From contig NZ_CP130945.1 in NCBI RefSeq assembly GCF_050389805.1, forward strand, positions 1,798,001-1,862,000: 64,000 bases of DNA, read 5' to 3'. Made by a program: the position numbers and the translations under genes. Source of the DNA: Bacillus_BD sp050389805. GTDB lineage: Bacteria; Bacillota; Bacilli; Bacillales; Cytobacillaceae. The stretch's first letter is position 1. Every line of letters begins with the position of its first letter. The notes beneath the pieces are model-generated. The model ran no database searches and was not told where the DNA came from. It was given only the letters and a program-made list of their open reading frames with translations. Shown here piece by piece: positions 1 through 7,199 of this stretch.

Positions 1-707
1 CGAACGATCCAGAAGTATTTTGGCAAATGGAAGAGAGCATTGATGGGATTAGCGAAGCATGTCTTGCTCTTGAAACACCCGTTATTAGCGGAAATGTTTC
101 TATGTATAATCAATCAAAAGACGAAGCGATTCTTCCAACCCCAATCATTGGGATGGTTGGTCTAATCGAACATACGAAATATGTGACACCAAGCCATTTC
201 CAAAATAATGGGGATCTCATTTATTTAATTGGCGAAACGCATCCTGAATTCGGTGGCAGTGAACTGCAAAATGTGATTGCTGGAAAATATTCAGGTAAAG
301 CCCCAGCGATAGATTTACAAGTGGAAGCGAACCGTCAAAACTTACTTGCGACTGCAATTAAAAAAGGTCTTGTCGTATCTGCACATGACTTATCTGAAGG
401 TGGGCTTGCGGTTGCCTTAGCGGAAAGTTTATTTAAAGGTAAAGGCTTAGGTGCTGAAGTTAACGTAACGGGTGATGCAACGGTAGCATTATTTAGTGAA
501 TCCCAATCAAGATTCTTAGTAACAGTAAAACCAGAAAACAAAGAACAATTTGAAAACCTATGGACAGAAGCGAACCAAATCGGCTCGGTAACGAACAATG
601 GAAAATTAATTGTATCATTAAACGGTGAACAAGTAATTGAAGATACCGTTGAGGAGCTTCATACACTTTGGAGTGAAGCCATTCCTAAGTTAGTAGTAGC
701 AAAATAG
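1..707 (+). CDS. purL: Phosphoribosylformylglycinamidine synthase subunit PurL, C-terminal part
   Basis: This is the 3' end of purL, the glutamine-dependent FGAM synthase large subunit that converts FGAR to FGAM in purine synthesis. The reading frame is open from base 3, so the gene starts outside the window; about 235 residues are visible. They hold the second AIRS-type half: the GNVSMYNQ stretch, PTPIIGMVGLIE, the GGSELQ loop and SAHDLSEGGLAVALAES, all characteristic of PurL. The C-terminus looks complete. In Bacillus purL is normally overlapped by purF, but here a palindromic repeat and convergent unrelated genes follow at once, so the purine operon is interrupted or rearranged at this point. 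Confidence 0.93.
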   Translation, partial: NDPEVFWQMEESIDGISEACLALETPVISGNVSMYNQSKDEAILPTPIIGMVGLIEHTKYVTPSHFQNNGDLIYLIGETHPEFGGSELQNVIAGKYSGKAPAIDLQVEANRQNLLATAIKKGLVVSAHDLSEGGLAVALAESLFKGKGLGAEVNVTGDATVALFSESQSRFLVTVKPENKEQFENLWTEANQIGSVTNNGKLIVSLNGEQVIEDTVEELHTLWSEAIPKLVVAK

Positions 708-709
708 AG

Positions 710-790
710 GTGAGTCAGAGGGACAGGTTCCTTGACTCACGATAGTCTATACAAAGACAAAAAGAGTCAAGGGACCTATCCCCTTGACTC
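710..790. repeat. Two palindromic repeats (TGAGTCA family), also terminator-like
   Basis: Two hairpins follow purL. The first (710-740) has TGAGTCA/TGACTCA arms around GGGACAGGTTCC and is identical over 29 bases to the copy at 11102-11130. The second (764-790) is a perfect 10-bp stem, GAGTCAAGGG/CCCTTGACTC, with a 7-nt loop. Read on the minus strand it ends in TTTTTGTCTTT, so it can terminate the minus-strand genes that follow. The minus-strand gene's TGA stop (789-791) lies inside the arm. Confidence 0.8.
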
Positions 791-1349
791 AATTTAAGAG
801 CCATTGGTCTAAGAGTTCATTGGTTAGATCCTTTTTGGCCATTTCTTTCATATATATAAGATCTAAGCGCTCATAATGAAGGAGAAACATTCTCTGTCCC
901 CATTCACAATCTGATGTGGATTTCCAGTGTACACAGGCTCTTAAGCGGTCTAAGATTATATCTTCAATCCCAATAACATAAACGCTCATTTCACTGTCTA
1001 TTTGTAGTTCTGTTACTTTGCGATAATCAGCATCTTCTAGCATGTCATTTGGGATTTCAATACTGACCAGTAGCTTTTCGTGATACCAGTGCCTGCCTTC
1101 AACAGTAAAACCTAGCTGTTCTAAAATTTCTCCCGCAAGTTTGCGATCACTAATAATCAAATCGATGTCCACTGTTGTATAATCACTACGAGTATAAATT
1201 TCAACTGCTAATCCGCCAACGATTACGGGGCGGATCTGTTTACTTTCTAATAGTTTAGTCAGGATGGCTGATACCTTTACCATTTTTTCAAAGGTGCTTT
1301 TGGTTTCTAATTCAGAGAGCATTTGTTTCGCTTCCCTAATCGAATTCAT
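789..1349 (-). CDS. Nucleotidyltransferase-fold protein of unknown role
   Basis: A protein of about 186 residues. Near residue 45 it has VIVGGLAVEIYTRSDYTTVDIDLI: a glycine-rich GG loop followed by a D-x-D pair, the signature of the MNT/Pol-beta nucleotidyltransferase superfamily (as in DUF6036- or AbiEii-like proteins). I cannot name a substrate. The ATG at 1349 is preferred; a GTG at 1367 would add six residues but has no visible ribosome binding site. The start overlaps the end of the upstream small gene by 14 nt, so the two are probably translated together. Such enzymes may belong to two-gene toxin-antitoxin systems, but the partner here is not a recognised HEPN or antitoxin family. The stop codon falls within a palindromic repeat. 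Confidence 0.7.
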   Translation of the reverse strand: MNSIREAKQMLSELETKSTFEKMVKVSAILTKLLESKQIRPVIVGGLAVEIYTRSDYTTVDIDLIISDRKLAGEILEQLGFTVEGRHWYHEKLLVSIEIPNDMLEDADYRKVTELQIDSEMSVYVIGIEDIILDRLRACVHWKSTSDCEWGQRMFLLHYERLDLIYMKEMAKKDLTNELLDQWLLN

Positions 1350-1569
1350 AGTACCACACCCGATCACTTATATATTTTATTTTTCCTTCTTCTTCCGCTT
1401 TTTTCCATCGTCTTATACATAGTTCATCTAATATCTTCGCCTCTTGTTGATCACGTGACCTTTTCCTTAACAACCGATCAGGGGATTTTGTACGTAAAAT
1501 GGTCCGTTCTACATCACTTTTCTTATCACTAATTTTCTTATTAAGTTCGGAAAAATCCATTTTTCTCAT
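1336..1569 (-). CDS. Small basic hypothetical protein, coupled to the nucleotidyltransferase gene
   Basis: A 77-residue protein rich in Lys, Arg, Glu and Asp, predicted mainly helical, with a C-terminus rich in Trp and Tyr. I recognise no family. The start at 1569 has an AAAGGAG ribosome binding site about 10 nt upstream. The gene ends 14 nt inside the nucleotidyltransferase gene, which suggests one transcript and a common role. It could be a small partner or regulator of that enzyme, but nothing in the sequence proves this. Confidence 0.6.
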   Translation of the reverse strand: MRKMDFSELNKKISDKKSDVERTILRTKSPDRLLRKRSRDQQEAKILDELCIRRWKKAEEEGKIKYISDRVWYYEFD

Positions 1570-1704
1570 CGCCTAATCAGCTCCTTTCCTCTCATTTTAA
1601 CAGGTATATCCAATTATTTACAATATTTAAACGTCAACTACCCTTGGATCAGAGGCATGATGTACTACTTAACAACTGGATTTTGTCTTGTTTAGCAAAA
1701 TGGC

Positions 1705-1727
1705 TGAGTCAAGGGACCCTTGACTCA
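1705..1727. repeat. Perfect 23-bp palindrome of the TGAGTCA repeat family
   Basis: TGAGTCAAGGG and CCCTTGACTCA flank a single central base, giving an 11-bp perfect stem. It is the same family as the copies at 710-790 and 11101-11219. Its right arm contains TTGACT, a -35-like hexamer, ahead of the -10 element of the next gene. Confidence 0.8.
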
Positions 1728-1750
1728 TTAAAAATCAACTATGGTATAAT
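1720..1750 (+). promoter_or_regulatory. Promoter of the IclR-family gene
   Basis: TATAAT at 1745-1750 is preceded by TGG, forming an extended -10 element (TG-N-TATAAT). TTGACT at 1720-1725 is a possible -35 element, but the 19-bp spacing is long, so the extended -10 probably does most of the work. Confidence 0.55.
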
Positions 1751-1809
1751 CTATGAATTAAGGAGATGTGAAAACGTTCTATTATTATGGATGGAGAGGA
1801 TATAAACAG

Positions 1810-2571
1810 ATGAGTAATGATAAAAGCAATGCGATGATTCAGTCCCTTCAAGTGGGAATGAGTATTGTGGATTTAATTTCTTCAAAAGAACAGCCTTTAA
1901 AGTTTACGGAGATTCAGGAGCTTACTGGAATCACGAAGAGTAATTTGTACAAATATTTAAATACTTTGACGCACCTTCAACTTCTGCATCGGGATAAAAA
2001 AAATGGTACGTATATGCTTGGAAGTAAAATGATTGAGTATGGCAGGAGTGCCATTGGTCACCAAGATATTATTTCGATTACGACTCCCTATCTTCAGGAG
2101 CTTAGTCAGAAAACCTCTTTAACGGCTTTGTTGGCAGTAGGAACTCCTAATGGTCCAGTAGTGGCTAACATATGGAACACCAATCATTTATTTAATATTG
2201 GTGCTCAAATCGGATCACAATTGCCGATTTTGTCAGCGACGGGGAAAGTATTTTCAGCTTTTCATACAACCACTTTTATGGATGATTGGAGGGAAAAGGA
2301 ATTAAAGGAATTGAACCAGAATGACAAAGAACACCTTGAAACAGCAGAAGAAGAAGTATTGCAAAATGGTATTTCTTTTTCAAACGAGGCACTGGTTCAG
2401 AATGTAACGTCAGCAGCCGTTCCAGTATTTAACTACAAGAAGGATTTACTAGGTACAATAACCCTTATCGGATTTTTACAGTTTTTTCCTCAAGATATAG
2501 ACCATCCAGCTAGCCAGCAGTTACTAGCCACAGCAAAAGAAGTTTCTCGTATTTTTGGAAACAAAGAATAA
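1810..2571 (+). CDS. IclR-family transcriptional regulator, likely controlling the gentisate operon
   Basis: About 253 residues. An N-terminal winged helix-turn-helix (SMSIVDLI through LTGITKSNLYKYLNTLTHLQLL) is followed by an IclR-type effector-binding domain (YLQELSQKTSLTALLAVGTPNGPV, LPILSATGKVFSAF). The ATG at 1810 has GGAGAGG at a good distance. A GTG at 1768 would add 14 residues, but its AAGGAG lies only about 2 nt away. The gene reads into the aromatic operon from 2864 on and is separated from it by a terminator and a new promoter. IclR proteins commonly control aromatic catabolism in response to the substrate or an intermediate, so a 3-hydroxybenzoate or gentisate sensor is a reasonable inference. 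Confidence 0.85.
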   Translation: MSNDKSNAMIQSLQVGMSIVDLISSKEQPLKFTEIQELTGITKSNLYKYLNTLTHLQLLHRDKKNGTYMLGSKMIEYGRSAIGHQDIISITTPYLQELSQKTSLTALLAVGTPNGPVVANIWNTNHLFNIGAQIGSQLPILSATGKVFSAFHTTTFMDDWREKELKELNQNDKEHLETAEEEVLQNGISFSNEALVQNVTSAAVPVFNYKKDLLGTITLIGFLQFFPQDIDHPASQQLLATAKEVSRIFGNKE

Positions 2572-2586
2572 CTTAATAGAGTCTAA

Positions 2587-2621
2587 AAAGAAAGGTGAAA
2601 TCGATCGCCTTTCTTTTTTTT
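2587..2621 (+). terminator. Rho-independent terminator of the IclR gene
   Basis: An AAAGAAAGG / CCTTTCTTT-type stem with the loop near GAAATCGATC runs directly into eight T residues, shortly after the stop codon at 2571. Confidence 0.75.
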
Positions 2622-2734
2622 GCTTTCACATTCATTGGAGATCAAGATCGATGAACATCATCAACCAAGGTTCGACTCTATCAAAGGTTCAAAATGTATC
2701 CACTATAAAAATAAAAAAAAGTCAAATAAAATTA

Positions 2735-2763
2735 TTGACAATTATCAGAATATAAAATATTCT
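2735..2763 (+). promoter_or_regulatory. Gentisate operon promoter with overlapping 17-bp palindromic operator
   Basis: TTGACA (2735-2740) and TATTCT (2758-2763) are 17 bp apart, a good sigma-A promoter. Between them and over the -10 lies the perfect palindrome AGAATAT-AAA-ATATTCT (2747-2763). Its layout resembles known IclR operators (AT-rich inverted repeats of about 15-17 bp). A protein bound here would block the -10 element, so repression by the upstream IclR protein is a plausible inference. Confidence 0.6.
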
Positions 2764-2863
2764 ATAAATAGAGAACAGAGTTATCTAAAAGTAAAAAATG
2801 ATTTTAAAAATTAAAAGTCTATTAGATAACCTCAATAAAAAACAAAAAAAGGGGAAATACACG

Positions 2864-3832
2864 ATGAAATTAATCACATTTAGCCATGCTGGATTTTCGC
2901 GACTTGGAGCCGTTACGACTGATAACGAAGTAATAGACTTAAACTATGCTTACCAAGCTTTACTTGAGAATAGAGGAAGTCTACGAGCAGAAATTATTGC
3001 GGAGGCTTTTATCCCAGCAGAGTTGAAAGGGTTCCTTGAAGGAGGAAATGAAAGCCTTTCCTTAGTGCAAGAAATTGTAGAATTTGCTCTTCAACATCCG
3101 AAAGTATATAAACATAAGCTTGTACATGCTTTTGATGAAGTAAAACTAGAAGCACCTGTACCAAATCCAGGAAAAATCATTTGTGTTGGTCATAACTATC
3201 GTGAGCACATTTTAGAAATGGGAAGAGAAATTCCAGAGAATCCAGTTATATTTGCAAAATTTAATAATACCGTAATCGGACCACAGGACGATATCCCATT
3301 CTATCCTGTTTCAGAACAGCTTGATTATGAAGCAGAGTTTGCTTTTATCATCGGGAAACGTGCCCGTAACGTATCAAGAGAAGAGGCTCTTGATTATGTA
3401 GCCGGTTATACGATTGCTAACGATGTTACATACCGAGATATCCAGCGCCGTACGCTTCAATGGCTACAAGGAAAAACAGTAGAAGGCAGCTTGCCATACG
3501 GACCTTGGCTTCTAACAAAGGATGAATTAAAAGATCCATCTGCATCTGGGTTAGGCGTGCGCTTAACGGTGAATGGAGAAGAACGACAAAAGACCAACAC
3601 AGCAAACTTTGTCTTTGATGTTCAGCATTTGGTCGAATTCTTATCTAATTTAATGACACTTGAGCCAGGTGACTTGATCTTAACCGGTACTCCAGGTGGC
3701 GTTGGGGTTGCCCGCGATCCACAAGTGTTCTTGAAGGACGGAGATATCGTAAGAGTTGAAATTGATGAAATTGGTGTTCTAGAAAATAAAGTGTCAGCAG
3801 TCAATAAAGTACCAGTTACACAGGAGGGATAA
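2864..3832 (+). CDS. Fumarylacetoacetate hydrolase-family enzyme, probable fumarylpyruvate hydrolase
   Basis: 322 residues of the FAH superfamily. Typical motifs are visible: GKIICVGHNYREH, the acidic metal-site segment LDYEAEFAFIIGKRARN, the YTIANDVTYRDIQ block and LTGTPGGVGVA near the end. In the gentisate pathway this family cleaves fumarylpyruvate to fumarate and pyruvate, which fits the next two genes. The start at 2864 follows AAAAGGGGAAA; the frame is open further upstream, but without a ribosome binding site. It is the first gene of the operon and is followed after 2 nt by the isomerase gene. A broader role as acylpyruvase or isomerase cannot be excluded from sequence alone. Confidence 0.85.
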   Translation: MKLITFSHAGFSRLGAVTTDNEVIDLNYAYQALLENRGSLRAEIIAEAFIPAELKGFLEGGNESLSLVQEIVEFALQHPKVYKHKLVHAFDEVKLEAPVPNPGKIICVGHNYREHILEMGREIPENPVIFAKFNNTVIGPQDDIPFYPVSEQLDYEAEFAFIIGKRARNVSREEALDYVAGYTIANDVTYRDIQRRTLQWLQGKTVEGSLPYGPWLLTKDELKDPSASGLGVRLTVNGEERQKTNTANFVFDVQHLVEFLSNLMTLEPGDLILTGTPGGVGVARDPQVFLKDGDIVRVEIDEIGVLENKVSAVNKVPVTQEG

Positions 3833-3834
3833 AG

Positions 3835-4347
3835 ATGATTACAACGGTTAACAAATCGATTCACCGTATTCAACAATCATTGCAAGACATTGTGATGATG
3901 ACAGAAAAACTTTCTGAAGAAACCATTCGTTGGAAGCCAAGTGAAGAAGAGTGGTCCATACTTCAAATTCTTTCCCATCTTGTTGAAGCGGTTCCTTATT
4001 GGTTAGGGGAAGTAGAACGAGTTGTTACTGAACCTGGCACTAGCTGGGGAAGAGGATTGCAGGATGCCGCAAGACTTGGAGCGGTAACCGACCCAGAGAA
4101 ACTTTTAGTAAAAGATGTGCTTGTAGAAGTCGTTTTATTGATTGAAAAAGTGGAGAGCGGATTGCAGGGGCTTGATAGCGAAACGTTGCAGCAGGAATCA
4201 CCACATCGTAACTTTGCAAAATTTGGCAATAAACCTGTATCGTTTATCATCGACCATTTTATTGAGGAACATTTAGCAGGACATGCGAAGCAAATTCTAC
4301 GCAACCTGGAAAAACTGCGAAAGAAAGAAGAGGAGAATCTTTTATAG
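3835..4347 (+). CDS. DinB-family thiol-dependent maleylpyruvate isomerase (putative)
   Basis: 170 residues forming a DinB-like four-helix protein. His48 (ILSHLVEAVPYW) and the His146-x3-His150 pair (EEHLAGHAKQ) match the three-histidine metal site of this superfamily. Mycothiol-dependent maleylpyruvate isomerase of actinobacteria has this fold. Bacillaceae make bacillithiol rather than mycothiol, so I infer a bacillithiol-dependent maleylpyruvate isomerase. The position between fumarylpyruvate hydrolase and gentisate dioxygenase supports this strongly, and no glutathione-transferase-type isomerase is present in the operon. The ribosome binding site lies within the end of the previous gene (ACAGGAGGG), so translation is coupled. 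Confidence 0.75.
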   Translation: MITTVNKSIHRIQQSLQDIVMMTEKLSEETIRWKPSEEEWSILQILSHLVEAVPYWLGEVERVVTEPGTSWGRGLQDAARLGAVTDPEKLLVKDVLVEVVLLIEKVESGLQGLDSETLQQESPHRNFAKFGNKPVSFIIDHFIEEHLAGHAKQILRNLEKLRKKEEENLL

Positions 4348-4359
4348 GAGGGATGACAG

Positions 4360-5472
4360 ATGGCTGAAATGAATGCGTACCTGCAAGATCAGGATGTAAA
4401 AGACTTTACGAGAGAGATTCAGCAACACCATTTGGGCCCGCTTTGGGAGGCTATCCCAGCGATTATGAATAAAACGCCTGAGCCGCATGCTCAAGCCTAT
4501 CTTTGGACGGATGAACTTTTGAAGAAAAAGTTGTGGGAAGCAGCGGAGATATTCACTCCAGAGCGAGGTGGAGAACGAAGGGCGATCTATTTTCAAAATC
4601 CCGGGTTGACATACCGTCAGCCTTGGGGTTGGGCTTCTACCACACAAACGCTTTATGCAGCGGTTCAATTACTGCTGCCAGGGGAGGAAGCTCCGTCACA
4701 TCGGCACTCACAAAATGCCCTTCGATTTATTTCAGAAGGGGAAGGTGCTTACACCATTGTTGAAGGTGAGCGCATCTTTATGGAAGAAGGAGATTTTCTC
4801 ATTACACCAAAAAATCTTTGGCATGGCCATGGTCATACAGGTAGTGAGCCGATGATTTGGATGGATGCGCTTGATATTCCAACGATTTATTCACTTGGTG
4901 GTACTTTCTTTGAACCTCATCCAGATCGATTAGAAACACCAAAACGTCCGGATAACTTTTCAGAGCATCGCTATAGTGGTGGAATGGTTCGTCCAATTAG
5001 TGATCGCTATTCAAGTGTTGCTCCACTGGCAAATTATAAATGGCAACGGACGGTTGACGCCATTAACGGATTAATGAAATTTGAACCGGATCCATATGAT
5101 GGCTATGCAGTGGAGTATATCAATCCATCTAATGGACATACAGCAAATCCAACGATGGCCTCTTGGATGCAGAAACTACCAAAAGGCTTCCATTCGAAAG
5201 CACATCGTCACACACATTCATCCATTTATCATGTACATCAAGGGTCAGGCTATACCGTCATTAATGGTGTACGATTCGATTGGAAAAAAGGCGATTATTT
5301 CGTTATTCCAAATTGGGCATGGCATGAGCATGTGGCGGCAGAAGATTCTTATTTATTCTCTGTGAATGATTTGCCAATTATGGAGAAGTTCCAGTTGGAA
5401 CAAGGACAAATATTGGATGTAAATATAGGTCAGCAAGAAGTAAAAAGTGAATTCAAGCCCGTTCTTGTATAA
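4360..5472 (+). CDS. Gentisate 1,2-dioxygenase
   Basis: 370 residues, the usual length of this bicupin enzyme, which opens gentisate to maleylpyruvate with Fe(II) and O2. The N-terminal cupin carries His114 and His116 (PSHRHSQNALRF) and the later His155/157/159 cluster (LWHGHGHTG), together the Fe(II) site. A second cupin near the C-terminus has KAHRHTHSSIYHVHQGSGYTV and WAWHEHV. The ORF starts 12 nt after the isomerase stop with GGAGGG in between. It is the key ring-cleavage gene of the cluster and identifies the pathway. Confidence 0.92.
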   Translation: MAEMNAYLQDQDVKDFTREIQQHHLGPLWEAIPAIMNKTPEPHAQAYLWTDELLKKKLWEAAEIFTPERGGERRAIYFQNPGLTYRQPWGWASTTQTLYAAVQLLLPGEEAPSHRHSQNALRFISEGEGAYTIVEGERIFMEEGDFLITPKNLWHGHGHTGSEPMIWMDALDIPTIYSLGGTFFEPHPDRLETPKRPDNFSEHRYSGGMVRPISDRYSSVAPLANYKWQRTVDAINGLMKFEPDPYDGYAVEYINPSNGHTANPTMASWMQKLPKGFHSKAHRHTHSSIYHVHQGSGYTVINGVRFDWKKGDYFVIPNWAWHEHVAAEDSYLFSVNDLPIMEKFQLEQGQILDVNIGQQEVKSEFKPVLV

Positions 5473-5478
5473 AGATCT

Positions 5479-5512
5479 GTAGCCATTGGGGAGGCTTTAA
5501 TCCAGTGGCTAC
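5479..5512 (+). terminator. Intercistronic hairpin after gentisate dioxygenase
   Basis: GTAGCCATTGG (5479-5489) pairs with CCAGTGGCTAC (5502-5512) around a 12-nt loop. No T-run follows, so it may be an mRNA-stability or processing element rather than a full terminator. Confidence 0.45.
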
Positions 5513-5578
5513 GAATAGAATGTCATTTGCAAACGCTTTTAATTTTGCTAATATTCAGTAATTTGCGTTTGAATAATA

Positions 5579-5764
5579 GGCTGTGTTAAAGGTCAATGTT
5601 GATTTCTGACTACTATTTATTGCAGTGGAAGGCACGTAGACTCCTGCGAGAGAAGCTAGATAGGCAAGAAAACATAAGAAACGTAGTGTCAAGGTGGCTC
5701 AGGCGTAGCTGAGCGGAAAGCGAAGTGTCTGCAAATGAAATCAACAACCACGTTTAACAGAGCC
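5579..5764. mobile_element. MITE-like element of 186 bp with 28-bp imperfect terminal inverted repeats
   Basis: The ends GGCTGTGTTAAA...GTTGATTTC and GAAATCAAC...TTTAACAGAGCC are inverted copies over about 28 bp with a few mismatches. The interior has GTGGAAGGCACGTAGACTCC and GCGGAAAGCGAAGTGTCTG, which I recognise from memory as a degenerate version of a repeat widespread in Bacillaceae. It encodes nothing. The flanks GAATAATA and AAATAATA could be an 8-bp target duplication with one mismatch. It separates the dioxygenase from the hydroxylase gene. Confidence 0.7.
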
Positions 5765-5784
5765 AAATAATAAAAGGGGGAATT

Positions 5785-6990
5785 ATGATGAGTAAAGTAG
5801 CAGAACAAGCATTTATCGTGATTGGTGGCGGAATCGGTGGGTTAGCAACAGCTCTTGGAATCGCAGAAACAAAACAAAAGGTAAAAGTATTGGAACAGGC
5901 ACAAGAGTTTGGTGAAGTAGGGGCAGGAATTCAGCTAGCAGCGAATGCTACGAATGTATTACAACGTTTAGGTGTGATGGATAAGATTAGCGAGATTGCC
6001 GTTTTTCCAAAAAGACTTGTGTTAATGGATGCTTTCAGCGGGGAAGAGCTTTCTGCTTTAGACCTTGGGGATGTGTATAGAGAAAGATACGGAGCTCCTT
6101 ATATCGTGTTACACCGTTCAGACCTTCACCGAATTCTAGTCGAAGCATGCGAAGAAAATGCATATATTGAATTGTTTACCAATCAAAAAATTGAAAACAC
6201 AGTAGAAAACGACGGCGTTGTAACTGTCACAACAGCTAATGGAGAACAGCATATTGGAAAAGCAGCCATTGGTGCAGATGGAATTTGGTCGAATACTCGT
6301 AAGTTGTTCGCTGATGATGAGGCGGTATGCTCACAATATGTAGCGTATCGTGGTGCGATTCCGATTGATGATATCTCATCTCACGGAAACCTTGATGATG
6401 TGTATATGTGGATTGGACCAGATCTACATCTTGTTCAATACCCAGTGAGAAGAGGGGAACTTTATAACCAAGTAGTTGTATTTAAAAGCTCTCAATATAG
6501 ACCTGCAATTGAAAAAACAGATCAATGGGGTACACCAGAGGAAATGGATCAGGTCTTTGCCGGAACTTGTCCATTGGTGCAAACGGGTATTTCCTATATT
6601 CAACGTCAGCGTCGCTGGCCAATGTATGATCGTAACCCCATCAATAATTGGACAAAAGGTCGCATAACACTTACGGGAGATGCAGCGCATCCGATGCTTC
6701 AATACTTAGCACAAGGTGCTTGTCAAGCTTTAGAAGATGCCTCTTTTTTAACGGATATGCTTGAAAAGCATGGCGACAATATTGAACAAGCCTTTTTAGA
6801 ATATCAAGAAGAGCGGATTCCACGTACAGCAGATGTTCAAACAAGTGCAAGAATGTGGGGAGAAATCATTCATAATACAACACCTGAGGCGATTCTTCTT
6901 CGAAATACAATTATGAAAAATCGTACGGATCAAGACTTCCAATTTGTGGATCGTTTCCATGGATATAATAAAACGGCTGTAAAAGCTTAG
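5785..6990 (+). CDS. 3-hydroxybenzoate 6-hydroxylase (FAD-dependent monooxygenase)
   Basis: 401 residues of the group A flavoprotein hydroxylases. The dinucleotide fold is at the N-terminus (G14-x-G16-x2-G19), the DG motif at GADGIWSNTR, and the GD motif at GDAAHPMLQYLAQGACQALEDA. The segments LDLGDVYRERYGAPYIVLHRSDLHR and RRWPMYDRNPINNW closely resemble what I remember of actinobacterial 3-hydroxybenzoate 6-hydroxylase, which para-hydroxylates 3-hydroxybenzoate to gentisate using NADH and O2. A salicylate hydroxylase is the main alternative, but the gentisate dioxygenase next door argues for the 6-hydroxylase. It has a strong AAAAGGGGGAA ribosome binding site. Confidence 0.85.
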   Translation: MMSKVAEQAFIVIGGGIGGLATALGIAETKQKVKVLEQAQEFGEVGAGIQLAANATNVLQRLGVMDKISEIAVFPKRLVLMDAFSGEELSALDLGDVYRERYGAPYIVLHRSDLHRILVEACEENAYIELFTNQKIENTVENDGVVTVTTANGEQHIGKAAIGADGIWSNTRKLFADDEAVCSQYVAYRGAIPIDDISSHGNLDDVYMWIGPDLHLVQYPVRRGELYNQVVVFKSSQYRPAIEKTDQWGTPEEMDQVFAGTCPLVQTGISYIQRQRRWPMYDRNPINNWTKGRITLTGDAAHPMLQYLAQGACQALEDASFLTDMLEKHGDNIEQAFLEYQEERIPRTADVQTSARMWGEIIHNTTPEAILLRNTIMKNRTDQDFQFVDRFHGYNKTAVKA

Positions 6991-7005
6991 AATGATCATA
7001 AAAAT

Positions 7006-7037
7006 GAAGTTGTGAGTTCTATACAACTTCTTTTTTT
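7006..7037 (+). terminator. Rho-independent terminator after the hydroxylase gene
   Basis: GAAGTTGT (7006-7013) pairs with ACAACTTC (7023-7030) and is followed by seven T residues. The transporter gene downstream therefore probably has its own promoter or depends on readthrough. Confidence 0.75.
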
Positions 7038-7199
7038 AAGCAATTAACAACATAAGCATGTTGAATATAATCAAAAATGTTATAAGGGGAACCTTTACTT
7101 TTTACTTTTAAGTATAAGCAGTCAACGAGTTCATACCATTACTCCATACTTTAGAGTAAACGCATTTAAAATAAGTAGAACGAGGAGTTGGTTATTTAT

